A stretch of DNA of 64,000 nucleotides, taken from contig NC_091975.1 in the NCBI RefSeq assembly GCF_036711975.1, forward strand, positions 11,348,501-11,412,500, written 5' to 3'. Shown in pieces: positions 1-11,533 of the stretch. Below the pieces are notes generated by a model. The model was not told where the DNA came from, ran no database searches, and saw only the letters and a list, made by a program, of their open reading frames with translations. Position 1 is the stretch's first letter. Each line of letters starts with the position of its first letter. Origin of the DNA: Onthophagus taurus. Lineage: Eukaryota > Arthropoda > Insecta > Coleoptera > Scarabaeidae. The position numbers were made by a program, and so were the translations under genes.

Positions 1-59
1 AGTGAGCTGCAAGAAAAGTGAAGAAAATAAAGCAAAGATGTAAAAGAGTAACTGAGATT

Positions 60-1029
60 ATGAGGGATACATCACAAACTGCGGCCGTCAGAAAACGACT
101 TTTGTTTGGTGAAGTGATTCGTGATCAACTTAAAGATAATTACAAAAGACTTAGGTCCATTACTACCATCTTTTAGTTAAATTTATCTTATAGATAAACC
201 CATCTACTAGCCAATCAGAGCTTAAAAAAATAAGTTAGAGAATGCCAAGAATCTGATTTAAATGGTAGGTTGTGCCCAGAAAAGAAAGACTATTGTTAAA
301 AAAGTAGACTAACTAAACAGAAAAGGTATCTCAATGATACCTTGCTAAATTTACATAGGACGTTTCAGGCTCGTCATCCAGACATTAATGTTAGTTACTC
401 ATTTTGGTGTAGATATCGCCAAAAGTGTCTGCGAGAGATACTTGCGGTTGTACCGTATGCTTCAATATTCTATTGTTAATTCAGTTTCTAACTCGACTCA
501 ATGTCATTACGGAAAAGAACTTGAATGAGGTCATTTTGTGCTTTTGTTGTAACGAAAAATTTGAAAAATGTTATTTACGGGAATTGCGATTTCTATGCAA
601 ATATCATTCCGTGAATACAACCGGGAACGCAGTTACTACTTCAAATGGATGGCAGAAAAATGCACGTATGTTGACAAGACATCACAAAAAGAAAAGCAGG
701 TTAGAAAGAAATCAAAGAAGAAAGTTAAATGCCAGGTTTCTGATATTATAGCTGGTTTTAAACAAAGTATTATACCATTTCTGAAGCACAAAGGCAGATC
801 CTTACATCAGTACAAACAACTCAAAGAACTTAAAAAGAATCTTCACATGGATTTTAGTGAAAACTACAACATGAAATGTGCAGAAGAGATACAAGCATTC
901 TACTTCGGAGGATCAAGAAAACAGATATCTCTACATACTGTTGTTGTATATACCAAACAAGATGAGGTACAGCAACAATGCTTTTGCACTTTATCAGAAT
1001 CGCTTCTACATAATATCCCGGCCATTTAG
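60..1029 (+). pseudogene. unclassified transposon-like protein remnant (part 1)
   Basis: Broken coding sequence spread over several frames. One open piece lies near 60-176, a second frame near 345-450, and a longer open piece at 568-1029. The last contains phrases such as DFSENYNMKCAEEIQAF and FGGSRKQISLHTVVVY. I recognise these as typical of a widespread family of uncharacterised, transposon-like proteins in invertebrates and fish; I cannot assign a superfamily. A Cys-rich patch (DTCGCTVC) falls around 437-460 in another frame. Frameshifts and stops show that the copy is dead. Its 5' part may lie outside the window. Confidence 0.5.
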
Positions 1030-1435
1030 GCGCATTTAGACCCAATAATAAAGTATGATAAGGTTATTGGGTGTAGCGATCGGTATAAGAAAAAAAAGAG
1101 AACTAAATTTTTCTTTGCTATATTTCGAAACAAATTGTTTCTTCTACAGGCAAAAAACTGTGAACAAATGTATCAAAATTAACACTCAAACTATGAATGG
1201 CTTACATAAAAAGGAAGAAACTTATAGGTTAGTTGATAAGCGGCACAATTGCGGAACATTTCAACGGTCCACCAAAAAACATAGCATCAAAACCCAAAAA
1301 GGGTGACTCGAATTAATAAATTACAATTAGGAAACTTAAAATACAAACTAAAATAGCTGACGTTACAAAAGTAAAAATCTTATGATGACTGAACATGGCG
1401 AAGAAACCAGTTCTTAAATAGTATATTAAAAAACA

Positions 1436-1541
1436 AGTTTCGTAAGACACGCTTGAAATGCACGAATTCAAGTTGAAAAACGAGTGGCGAAGCCACGAGT
1501 TTTTTAATGAATGAGTGCTTTAAGTCTTATGAAACGTGTTT
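1436..1541. repeat. imperfect hairpin repeat
   Basis: A dyad about 105 bp long is centred on GAGTGGCGAAGCCACGAG near 1481-1498. Outer arms TTTCGTAAGAC (about 1439) and GTCTTATGAAA (about 1524) also pair. It resembles the core of a small foldback repeat. No target duplication was identified. From here to about 2130 I see no gene. Confidence 0.45.
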
Positions 1542-2132
1542 TTTATGCTATTTTTTGTAATTCGCGTTTTTATACTTTTTTTTAACAAAAATAAAGTACA
1601 TTTTGGCAATGTAGGGAAATAGGTATGTAGCAGTTGGTAACACCGGAACACTGTACACCTCCCAAAATAAGAGAAATTGCTCAGAGTCAATGTCCTCATC
1701 ATTGTGGACCTTGTATTCGATGCTAAGAACGTGTTTAAACATCCATAGACAAAAATTGTCACATTGACAACTAGAAAAATTAATAACCCAATGTCACCAA
1801 CTTGAACTGGTTCCATAAAATGTTACTAAAATCTCATTACAGCATCGGATGCTGTAAGGACTCTCATTACAGCACCCGTTTGAGTACTGTTATAGCTTCC
1901 ATTACCGTAGCGAATTACAAAAAATATATTTTTATTCTTAGAGACTGCGCGATAGACAAAATCACAACGATACAGTCGAAGAACATATTTTAAATTTTAA
2001 TTTTCTTAATTAAAAAATTAATGAATCACTAACGTTGGTGTTGTCACTTAATACTTTTTCCCTTCTCCCCTTTTCCCAATGAAATAAATACGAGTAAAAA
2101 CTACTTAAATTATTTCTATCTGTTTTATCTGT

Positions 2133-2701
2133 TTGTCTCTACTGGACACCAGAAATCAAACTTTACTGAGAAAAGTCAACAGCTTTTCTAATAAATTAGC
2201 TATAAACACGTTGAATTTAGAAATCAGAATCACTATTGTTAATTTGGATAAGTTGAGAGATGATATTAATCTATTGACTAAAACTATTCAGAAATCATTA
2301 CCTTTCAATGTTTTCACTTGCTTTATAGATGATATAAAGTTTTATTATAACCGGGAATTTAATAGGGTGAAGAGGGTTAATTTAAAGAAGTTTCAATATA
2401 ATAATAAATAAATAATTTCGATATAAGTTGTACTTGGCTTGAAAACCACCTTTTAAAGAAAACTAAATCCTTTCTGAAAAGAAATACTAATTTAATAATT
2501 ATCAATGCTGATAAAGGAGCAAAAATTGTAATTTTGGATAAGGATGTGTATTTAAATGAAGCCAACGAAATGATTCAAGACCAAACCACCTATGCAAAAA
2601 TAACTAAATATCCTGTAGACACCATACAAAGAAAGTTAAATAATTTAATTAAAAAACTTTATGATGAAAAATCCATAAATGAACATGAACACAAACTTAT
2701 A
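2133..2701 (+). pseudogene. Penelope-like element, N-terminal part
   Basis: Open pieces at 2133-2411 and 2534-2701 encode Lys/Asn-rich sequence followed by IINADKGAKIVILDKDVYLNEANEM (split here by reading), which matches the N-terminal 'DKG..vVI.....Y' region of Penelope-like reverse transcriptases. The frame runs straight into the transposon inserted at 2702 and resumes after 3690. A frameshift lies near 2411-2530. This is a decayed copy. Confidence 0.65.
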
Positions 2702-3688
2702 CAGGGGTGTCCCGCAACGATTGTACAATACTGCATCAGCATATTCTATGATCGAAAATAAACGTAACCCACAGCCATTCCACGGAGAGACATTACACAA
2801 GGCCGGTGGAATTAGAAGAAGCAGTTTTGAGAAGAGTTGATGAAAAGGCCTCAACCAGCATTAGAAAAAATTCTGCACAAGAAACATAAACAAAACAACC
2901 GCATTTTAAGGGAGCAGTTGCTTTATCCTTATCATTACAACACCGTTCAAGCTCTAACAGAAAATGATGGCGAAAAAAGAGAGATTTTTTGTAGGTGAGC
3001 CATATAGGAAGAGGTAGTAAACGTCGACTTTCCCATAAACATTGTATTTACAGAAGAAGTAACATTTACTTAAAGCGGAATTTTTAATATTCATAATGCG
3101 CATGTTTGGAATGATGAAAATCCCCATGCAATACTAGAAACTCATCATCAGTAGCGATTCAGTGTTGATGTATGAGCTCGAATTATAGGTGATCAGTTAT
3201 TAGGTCAATTTTTTCTTCCAAAGAGATTGACAGCCGATGCTTACATACATTTTTTACAAAATGACCTTACAGAGGCATTTGATGAATTACCTCAACAAAT
3301 TCTAGAAGATTGCTACTTTATGCACGATTATGCACGCGCTACTCGAGCATACTTAAATAACAGATTTGGCAATAAGTGGATTGGCCGAGGAGGGCCACCT
3401 CGTTCACCAGATTTAAATCCGTTAGATTTTTGGTTTTCGGGATATTTAAAATAAATAGTTTATTCTGAAGACGTTCAAATTGTGCAGGATTTGAAAAATA
3501 AAATTAGTAATGCATTTGACACAGTAAAACAAATAATGACATGAATCTTTTCCAATTTTTTAAATATTCGTTGTTTTTATGCTAGTTGAACGATTTTCTT
3601 CGACAGTCTTTGTTACTTGTTTTGTTAAATTATTAATGAACTGTATTAATGATGATGCAGTCTTGTACAATCGTTGCGGGACACCCTG
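2702..3688 (+). mobile_element. mariner-like DNA transposon inserted in Penelope-like element
   Basis: The element is 987 bp long. The left end CAGGGGTGTCCCGCAACG and the right end CGTTGCGGGACACCCTG are inverted repeats of roughly 38 bp, with one extra G on the left. They are flanked by a TA duplication (2700-2701 and 3689-3690). The interior holds a degraded transposase on the plus strand. Removing the element plus one TA (989 bp) puts the two halves of the host retroelement back into one frame. Confidence 0.85.
3227..3454 (+). pseudogene. mariner-like transposase fragment (catalytic C-terminus)
   Basis: A 75-codon open segment contains LPQQILEDCYFMHDYARATRAYL and RGGPPRSPDLNPLDFWFSGYLK. 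The second phrase is the RSPDLxPLDFFLWGxLK signature of the IS630/Tc1/mariner DDE domain. The 'xxDGAPpH' aspartate motif appears as MHDYARATR and is altered. The N-terminal DNA-binding half is scattered or lost between 2740 and 3220. It is non-functional. Confidence 0.75.
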
Positions 3689-5165
3689 TATGTACCAAAC
3701 ATTCAGTCTTATGTAAAGCATACTTCCTTCCTAAGGTCCATAAACCCAATACTCCATTAAGACCCATTATATCATCTTGTGATTCAACCGTGTATAACCT
3801 GTCAAAGTTCTTATCTGACATGCTAACCACTGCCTTAAGTAATGCTACATCTTACAATGTAAAAGACACCTTCGATTTTGTCAGTCAAATAAAAGGCTGT
3901 CACATCCCTAAGAACTTTGTTGTCATTTCACTTGACGTAATAAGTCTTTTTACGGATTTGGTCCTTAATATTGTGAAAGACAAGTGGAATTTAATTGATG
4001 ATCATTGCAGTTTTAATTTGGAAACCTTTTGTATACTTTTAAAGTTTGTTTTTGACAATACTTACTTTTCGTTTCAAGATCAGATTTATGTTCAGAAGTT
4101 TGGTACTCCTATGGGTTCTCCCATCTTGGCGCTGATGGTAATGGATTTTGTTTTGGATAGTGTGATTTCCCAGTGATCGTGTTGACTACGTTCTTAATTT
4201 TTTCAACTCATTTAACCCTTACATCCAGTTCACTGTGGAAACTGAAACTGATAGCTGGGTCCCTTTTCTCGATTGTTGAGTCATACGTGAAAACAATTCT
4301 GTAATTTGTGATTGGTACACCAAACACATTTCTCCTCACATTCATTTAACCATAAAATTAATACCTTACGTGGTATGAAGAAAAGAATACTAAGAATTTG
4401 TGATGACAGGTTTCAATACAACGCACTGTTAAAGCTAAACAGGATTTTTATTGGCAACAGTTTTCCTAAGCACTTAGTTAACAAGATTTTTTTTCTCTTT
4501 TTCCAATAACATCTCTCAACCAACTGTTAACAGTATTTTTGATATACCACCTACCAGAGAATCTAAATTTAGTACAATTATGAAAATCCCAAAGATGTCT
4601 GATAAAATTAAAAAAATAATTGGACTGTATCTACCACCTGATAGAAAAATAGTTGATTACCACCCTTACAGGATAGGTTGTTGTTATAGTAGCATCAAAG
4701 ATAAAGATCTCGTGATGTACAAATCTAATGTCATCTATCGTGTTAATTGTAATGAGTGTAATGGTTGTTACATTGGTGTCACCCGTCAATGGCTAAAAAA
4801 CAGGATTAGTTCACATAGGAGTGATTTTAAAACGAAAAAAACTCACTGTGCTTTGGCCAGTCATATGATAAACTGTAACCATACTTTTGATTTTGATAGT
4901 GTGTCGATAGTTGATGGTGATCCTAATTATTAATTTTATTTCCTAGCAATCGAGTTGACAAAATTGCACCCAAAAGTAAAAAAATTTACTTGGAACTATT
5001 TAGAAACTGGCCACGGAAAGGGATAGGAGGAGTTGATGGCTATGTTGAATAACCTGTGCCAAAACATTCAGAACATTACTTACTATCAGATTGATGCAGA
5101 CAAAATTGATGAAATGTCCCAAAAACTTAAGAATGTTTTGCTACAAACTTTTAGAGGAACAATGA
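3689..5165 (+). pseudogene. Penelope-like element: reverse transcriptase and GIY-YIG endonuclease
   Basis: RT motifs occur in order: LPKVHKPNTPLRPIISS (about 3730), VVISLDVISLFTDL (3919-3960) and FGTPMGSPILAL (about 4096). After several frame changes, a tail at 4580-4933 reads VIYRVNCNECNGCYIGVTRQWL, a GIY-YIG-type nuclease motif (here as CYIG), and then SHMINCNHTFDFDSVSIV. RT plus GIY-YIG in this order defines canonical Penelope-like retroelements. Stops near 4176, 4280 and 4510 break the frame. The 3' boundary is unclear; AT-rich remnants run to about 5165. Confidence 0.85.
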
Positions 5166-6930
5166 AAGTACACCAAATAAAAAAATAAAGCATCAGATTA
5201 AACTTTTATGAACTTAGCACTTTCATAAACGGCAATAAAAAATACTTCATTGGTTCCTTTGAATTCAACAAAATTGGGCTTAATGATGAACTATCTTCTA
5301 GTGACACGTCTAGTCATGATGAGGACTTTAAGCAGATATTATACCAGCGGTTCCATAAAAGTTCAAAACAAGCTACAATTTGAAGTCGTTTATTCTGACG
5401 AAGATCAAGAAGCTGCTTGTTTTAAGCAAGTTTGTATTTTAGTTTTCCCTATTCACTGTTTTGGTTTTAACATGCATATTATGCCTAATATTGTATTATT
5501 TTGCCGTATCAAATAAAAAAATCATATCGTTTTTACAAAAACAAATCAATTCTGGCTAGGAAATAATTGAACTGTTTGATCTTGAACTTTGCAAGGTTCA
5601 TTTTGAACAAAAGTTCGTGTTTGTGTATTAAAAAAACAAAAAAACTATTTTCAAATTACTATGTGAAAAATGATAATCACCTTTTAACGATATACCACAT
5701 CCAATCGATAACGAAGAATAACTTTTATCAGTTATCATTTTGTCTTTGATGATGGCGTATTTTCGGAAGTAGTTAGACAATAAATTTTGAATAAATTAAC
5801 CGTTTTAAGTACAACAAAGTTAATTTACTTGATTTAATCGAAAAAAATCTTAATCACGAAAAAAAAATGATATAATTTAATTTGACTCACCTAAAAAAGT
5901 GTTCGTTTCTCGTTACAGCGCTCGTTTCATACCCATCGTAATCAACTTCTTTTCAGTTCGTCTACTGGTCCATAATCAGTGCAGAATCGCACTGGGATTC
6001 ATAGTACGTCCTTTGAATCGACAAATCCATAAACATAATTAAGATAGGGAAAAAAATGCAAAAAAATCATGAAAAAAAAATAAAAAATTCTTAAACGATT
6101 CTTTTTAAAATTTTTCTTTCTATTGGTGATTAATTTAGACACGCGTTTCTCTTAGAAACTTTACCTTGATCCGGCACCGTATTTACCTGAATAGCTTCGA
6201 ATCGCGAATGAAGCACAACTCGACAGGATCGCGCTTGTATTTTGAAAGGGCGACGCAAGCGCTCTCTCTTTCAACCCCTAAACTAGACGAACAATAAACG
6301 AACGTTTATTGGAGGAATTTACCCCTAAAAATATCAAAATAATATGTTAAAAAAGTATCGAATTAAATTGAAATCAATTTGAATGAAATCGATAAAGGGG
6401 AAATAAAATGTGATGACGATGACGTTTGAGGAATGGTCGTTGGTTTCGTGGCGAGGAGCTTCAAGCCTTCGTTGGCATAAGTAAACAAAATGTGCTCCTC
6501 CCAGATCGTGTATGAGGCTCCATTCAGTCCATGCTGAGGGACGAAATTGCATCCTTTGTGAGATGAGCTGGACCGAGCTCTGCCAACTTCATGAATAATA
6601 ATTATAAAAGTCGTTTGAAGCCGCGAGATTGTCCGCTGAATTTTTAAATTATTCTAACTGGTATTTTTTTAAACGTAACGATCAAATTAATCCATTTTAA
6701 ATACAAACAATCATATTAAAATCGAAATTACATTGTTATTGATAAGTTATTAAATTAAATTAATCAATACCATCACGGTGGCAGAAAATCTAGACTGTCC
6801 ATGATGTTATAATAATAATGCCTAATAAGTAGCAGAAGGAAAGCCTATGGACCAACATAAAGACCCTTTTAATCGGATTAGCATATAGAGTTAATATCCA
6901 AGGTGTCAAAGCATAGCCTGTGATTAAGAA
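5166..6930. other. no recognisable gene
   Basis: AT-rich sequence with only short open frames and no protein motif that I recognise. A more GC-rich patch around 6130-6600 contains short palindromic runs but no convincing exon. I see no repeat ends with target duplications here. Confidence 0.4.
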
Positions 6931-7499
6931 TGATTGGATATCGCCCTATTACTGCCAAATTTACTGACATTTCTAAGAAAATCGGAATTACTAACTGCAT
7001 TTTGAAGTGGAGTATCTATGGGAAAAATAATTAACGTACTAAATAAGCTTGTTTCGTGCTATGTGAAATTCTCGAAAGTTATTTTAAAATCAAAACTAAT
7101 CAATTGAGTTAGTGAGCTTCGCTTAAAGCAAGTTTCGTAGTTATTGAGTAAATGTAAAAATTCACTAAGACTTGGTGAGTTTTCGCTTTTACAAGAAATG
7201 GATTAATTACACTTTGTTTACATACCAGTTAGAGATTTTGCCTTGATCAGTTAACCTCGTGGTGTAGATCTTCAGCAAGTATTTTGTGAATTAAACGTAG
7301 TGTTAGACTTTAAAACGTACGATTAGTTACTTAAATATTTCAAGTGTGTAAACATGCTTGGAACTAATAGATTTAGAAGACAGCGAAGACAAACAAAAAT
7401 CAACTTCGAATCCAGCTATCTGTAACTGTTGGTTTACAGAAAGTTTTTCAGATTCCGTCCGCTAGCGAATCACTTCTCTATTATTCCCGAAAACTAAGC

Positions 7500-7730
7500 A
7501 TGTACAATTTTACAATTTATGAGTCAAAGCCTCCCAACGATGCACACTGTGTGGCATGGTCAGAATTAAATGGTAAAAGGGGCAGCAGTGAATTTGGAAC
7601 TGCAATAATGCATTGGATTAATCAACTTCCAGATACACTTAAAAAGATCTCTATATTTTCGGACACCTGTGGCAGACAAAACCGTAACCAATATCTCGCG
7701 ACACCTACCTTACTCAAACTACTCATTTAA
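7500..7730 (+). pseudogene. unclassified transposon-like protein remnant (part 2)
   Basis: A 76-codon segment contains LYDSKPPNDAHC-like text (FTIYESKPPNDAHCVAW), GKRGSSEFGTAIMHWI and ISIFSDTCGRQNRNQYLA. The SDTCgGQNRN block is highly characteristic of a family of uncharacterised, multicopy insect proteins that are probably transposase-like; its Asp could be catalytic. I cannot name the superfamily. Sequence downstream to about 8090 shows further diffuse similarity but is full of stops. Confidence 0.55.
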
Positions 7731-8159
7731 ACGTTATAGAGAAAAAAATTTTAGTCAGGTCATTCGTTTATGGAGGTAGATTGTATCGAAAAAGAACAAC
7801 GTTTTGTACCTGTCTATTTTGTACCTCTGGCAAGATAGGCCAGAAACCGTTCAACTACACGTCCCTATAATGTGCACCAATTAACATTTAATGGATCTAA
7901 AAGACTTATCTAAAAAAATTATAAAAAATCGTGTCAAAGACGAAGATGGGAATAAAATCCCTACAATACACTGAGTATACTTGGCCAAGGAAGAAATCCA
8001 AATATAAGCCAGACTAGTATTATAAACGCATACAATAAGCTAATTCCTATCAGTACGCAGAAAAGAAATGATCTGCTAAATCTCTGTCGTAAAGGAATTA
8101 TACCGTAGCAATTATAATATTATAAACTAACACCTAACAACATAACATAATTCAAAATA

Positions 8160-9358
8160 CAGGGTTTTCCAATAAGAGGTGTTATTTTGATATTCAAAGA
8201 AAAATGCCATTTTTTAGTATAAATGATCGGACGTTTATTTCATTCTAAAGAAGAAGGTATGCCGTTAATAGTGGAAAATAACATTAGGCAAATAACCACC
8301 ACGACCACGCTTACAGGACAATATCCTTTCCATGAAATTTTCCATAACCAAATTGCAAAGTGGCTGCCCTATGTCCTCAATAGCCTCACGAATTCCATCT
8401 TTGAGGTCTTGAATCGACGCTGGACTGTTGGCGTACACCTTCTCTTTCACGTGGCCCCAAAGGAAGAAGTCGCAAGGTGTTAAATCACAAGGCCAATTGT
8501 GATCACCTCTTCGAGAGATAACACGGTCCGGAAACATTTCCCGTAAAAGATCAATGGTTTCGTTGCTTGTGTGGCCACTTGTTGTCCACATCAATACCAT
8601 CCAATTCCGGCCATAAAAAATCATTAATCATCTCTCGATAGCGCAATCCATGTTGCTCCAGCCTCATTTTCGAAAAAGTAAGGTCCAATGACTCCGCCGG
8701 ACCATAAACCGCACCAAACAGTCACACGTTGAGGATTTTCAACAATAACTCTTGGGTTTTCCGAGCCGCAGATGCGACAAAATCACTCAAGATGATTTTT
8801 CGATGGAATTCCGGATCATTTTCATGCATTTCAACGACCCAATCAGCAAAGACACGACGTTGTTGATGATCGGACGGCTCGAGTTCTTGTGTTAACTGAA
8901 GTTTATAAGCCTTAAGACCCAAATCTTTATGCAAAATACGGTGTAATGACGTTTGTGGAATGCCTAATTCCAAAGAACGACGAGGAATGGACAAACCTGT
9001 GTTTTCTTCAACACTTTCGGCTACAGCAGCAATATTCTCTGCTGTTCTTGAGCGACGTGCACGGGTTTTATTCTTCACATCACTAACTTGTCCCAACAGC
9101 TCGAATTTTTCCACCAATTTCTGTATTGCGGTCCGACAAGGTGCTTCACGACGAGTTTTACGAACCGTCTCTGCCAAAATTTCATCATTTTTATAGTGAA
9201 TTTTAATAATTTCAATGCGTTGTTGAACCGTGTATTGTTCCATTTTTATTAAAAAGCGTACTTTCTACTTGTCAAATGTCAAAAAATGACAGCTTCAAAA
9301 GTGACATCTACCGAAATAACGGGCTATTCAAAATAACACCTCTTATTGGAAAACCCTT
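8160..9358 (-). mobile_element. mariner-like transposon
   Basis: Inverted ends carry AGGGTTTTCCAATAAGAGGT (8161 onward, and its complement up to 9357), extending to about 30 bp with near identity. TA duplications lie at 8158-8159 and 9359-9360. The total is about 1.2 kb, the usual length for a mariner-like element, and the transposase runs on the minus strand. Confidence 0.85.
8265..9243 (-). pseudogene. mariner-like transposase, frameshifted
   Basis: It starts at 9243 with an N-terminal helix-turn-helix part (MEQYTVQQRIEIIKIHY...) followed by a second DNA-binding helix set (GIPQTSLHRILHKDLGLKAYK). The first catalytic block is damaged: after IILSD the frame deletes the residues expected next and shifts. 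The block VTVWCGLWSGGVIGPYFFE (about 8680-8740) is in another frame. The last block, WPCDLTPCDFFLWGHVKEKVY (about 8455-8520), retains the DDE C-terminal motif. Several indels make it inactive. Confidence 0.85.
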
Positions 9359-9499
9359 TATAAGAAATAAAATATTACATTTGAATACTGATTTACAAGC
9401 TATCAATAATTTTTAGAAGTGTTTTTCTCCAAATTATCATAATGTCACTTACAATTAGTGAGTTTTGGCAGTAATAGGACGATATATAGATGAATTGTC

Positions 9500-10400
9500 A
9501 TATACGGCTGTCATGGACTGACCCATAAAGCATCAATACTATTCACCAGAGGTCTAGGGAAACCATTGTTACAGAAATATTGGTCAATAATTGAAGATTT
9601 TTTCCACAAAGTTAGAGTGACAAATCTTCCTGATTCTATCCCTCAAACCGTGTTGGTTTTCTGGTGTAACGGATGATTCGAGAAAAAGTTAATGTATCTA
9701 CCAGTATGTTGTTTCTTCCTGTACCAATCCGTAAAGATCGACCCATCATCACACCGGATGACCAGACAGTCAAGGAAGGGAACAGACTTAGAGAACTCAG
9801 TTTCTATAGTGATCTGAAACCTGGCATTATAACTATTGAAGGTGTCCCGCACAACATCGAGGGCATTGGAAGGTATGGAACAAACAATGTCATCCACATA
9901 TTTATAGATGAAGGGGATCCATCACTATCTGGGATTTTGGATTTGGGGGTGTGTGGAGCAACACACAACACACTTATACAAAGGTATAAGAATCTTGAAT
10001 GTTGAGAGAGGTCCAGTTGTTGAAGGCTACAGCAAGAATGTCCGACAAATACTCCCTACAAAGGAGATGATCGGCCTGAGAGCACAATCTTCTTTGTGAA
10101 CCTTTGGAAGGCCATAAAGCTTGGGGGGTAACACCGTTATGGCAGGTAAAGGCTCTTTCAGCCTTTGTATGAATTTATTATTTTTGGTTTGTGTGGAGGA
10201 TGTAGGATCCTTGGGGAGCTTCTTTTAAGTGGTTTCATCAGAGAGGAGCACCATAGCTTTTTGGAGGCACATGGACTTAGTAATGGCAACTGTGCATTGA
10301 CCTTTGGCAGGTGTGATGATGAGTGGATAAGAGGGATCACAGTTTTTAAGAACTTGGAAGTTTCTCTTTCTATATTCAATATAAATTTGTCTGTTTGGGA
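9500..10400 (-). pseudogene. Penelope-like reverse transcriptase fragment
   Basis: Read on the minus strand, the order is a Lys/Thr-rich N-terminal region, then LPPKLYGLPKVHKEDCALRP (about 10090-10150), then a short GSPSSI-like piece. Immediately after that comes YVDDIVCSIPSNALDVV (about 9840-9900), followed by FLDCLVIRCDDGSIFTDWYRKK and NFFSNHPLHQK. These are the RT palm and thumb motifs of Penelope-like elements. The stretch normally between the PLRPI and GxPMGSP motifs is shortened, so part of the palm is deleted. No GIY-YIG domain was found downstream. Confidence 0.75.
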
Positions 10401-10729
10401 GAAGGAATAAAGTTGGTAACTATATTTGTGATGCCTCCTCTTACTAAATCGTTTTCGGAGAACTGTTTTAGTAGGTTGGCACTCCTGGATTGAGTGGAAA
10501 ACTCCCGCGATTTTGCTCGATTTCTAGGTTATGTCACTCCGACTTGCTCTGTTTCATGTCGATTTTTGTTCGGTCCGACTTGAATTTTAATTTTAAACTT
10601 TTAACTCAGTTTGACTTCAATCAATTCTTTGCTTTTGGTTAACCTCCATTTGTGATGGGCTGTTTACACCCAGTTGTGCGCTATTTTTCGATGTTAACCT
10701 CACTTTGTTGTTTCATTAGAAATAATTTT

Positions 10730-10757
10730 CTGATGAAGGATACAAATAAATCCGAAA
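10730..10757 (+). ncRNA. possible hammerhead-ribozyme-like core
   Basis: CTGATGA at 10730-10736 is followed by a short stem (GGAT/ATCC with an AT-rich loop) and then GAAA at 10754-10757. This is the spacing of hammerhead stem II between the two invariant boxes. Hammerhead motifs are known in Penelope-like elements. The stem has an extra A, I could not find convincing stems I and III, and the adjacent Penelope-like fragment is on the other strand, so this is only a candidate. Confidence 0.2.
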
Positions 10758-10839
10758 GCTTATCGTTAAAAAAGAAAAAGCGTCTTCTTATTCAGCGTCT
10801 TGCTGATCATCCCCAGTACTAATTTTTCGAAAGCTTATG

Positions 10840-11515
10840 TTTAGTAGGCGACCATGGGTCTGATTATTGCTACGTAGGCCGAATTCGTGGTTTGAGACCC
10901 CAGTTCCTTCCTAGGAGCCTGCGCAAATCTGGTTTGCCATGATGGCCTTCTTCCTCACCTTATCTAAGAGTGAGTTCCAGTTTAGTTTACTGTCTAGTAT
11001 TACCCCTTGGTATTTAACTTCTGTTTTGAGGTTAATAGTTCTGCTTTCAATGGAGGGTGCTTTTATTTATAGCTTCTATCTCCGAGTGAATTTGGATTCA
11101 TGCTGAGTAGTAGTGCTTTTTGCATTAGTTGAGTTTTGATTGAATCATATTTACCTCGGATTGTAATTACCAGGTCATCAGCATATCCCTGAATTTTGAA
11201 TCCATTTTTTGTTAGAGTGTTCATCAAGTTATATTACCAGGCACCATAATAGAGGTGATAGCACCATTTGATTGCTAACGGATGTATATCTTTTACGTTT
11301 AGAGCCTTCTCTCTGGATTCATAGGACGTGTTATCAAAAGGAGGGCTATCTCGTGGGTTACAATTGCCTCCTCTAAAGTACTAGTCAAAGCATGGAGAGT
11401 AGTTGATTTTGCTTTCTGGTAGGTATGTTGGTTAGGGTGGAGTGGATTAGTGACAAGCACTCCATTCCTAAGGTATTAATCGATTACCTTTTCCATCCTT
11501 TTGGGGAAAAATGAA
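10840..11515 (-). pseudogene. non-LTR retrotransposon reverse transcriptase fragment
   Basis: Minus-strand reading gives HPNQHTYQKAKSTTLHALT and EEAIVTHEIALL near 11330-11450, GFKIQGYADDLVITIRGK near 11150-11210 (the YADD catalytic box), then EVKYQGVILDSKLNWNSLL and GRNWGLKPR near 10870-11020. The order matches the palm and thumb of R1/jockey-type elements. Short deletions and stops interrupt it. Neither end of the parent element is present. Confidence 0.8.
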
Positions 11516-11533
11516 GTTATTACGAATTATATA

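Larger units (their letters stand above)
6935..9480. mobile_element. possible transposon with inverted ends
   Basis: GGATATCGCCCTATTACTGC at about 6935 pairs with the reverse complement of GCAGTAATAGGACGATATAT at about 9468, and the match runs imperfectly over about 30 bp. The interval contains the transposon-like coding fragment at 7500-7730 and a later mariner-like insertion at 8160-9358. I found no clear target duplication, so this is tentative. Confidence 0.3.

Noticed and set aside
1690..5340. Possible inverted long terminal repeats around the Penelope-like element
   Set aside because: Only scattered matches (for example CATGATGAGGAC at 5316 against 1690-1705); too weak to define ends.
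5250..5749. Open frames at 5250-5516 and 5567-5749
   Set aside because: AT-rich, no motif; 5250-5516 may be Penelope-like 3' flank but cannot be supported.
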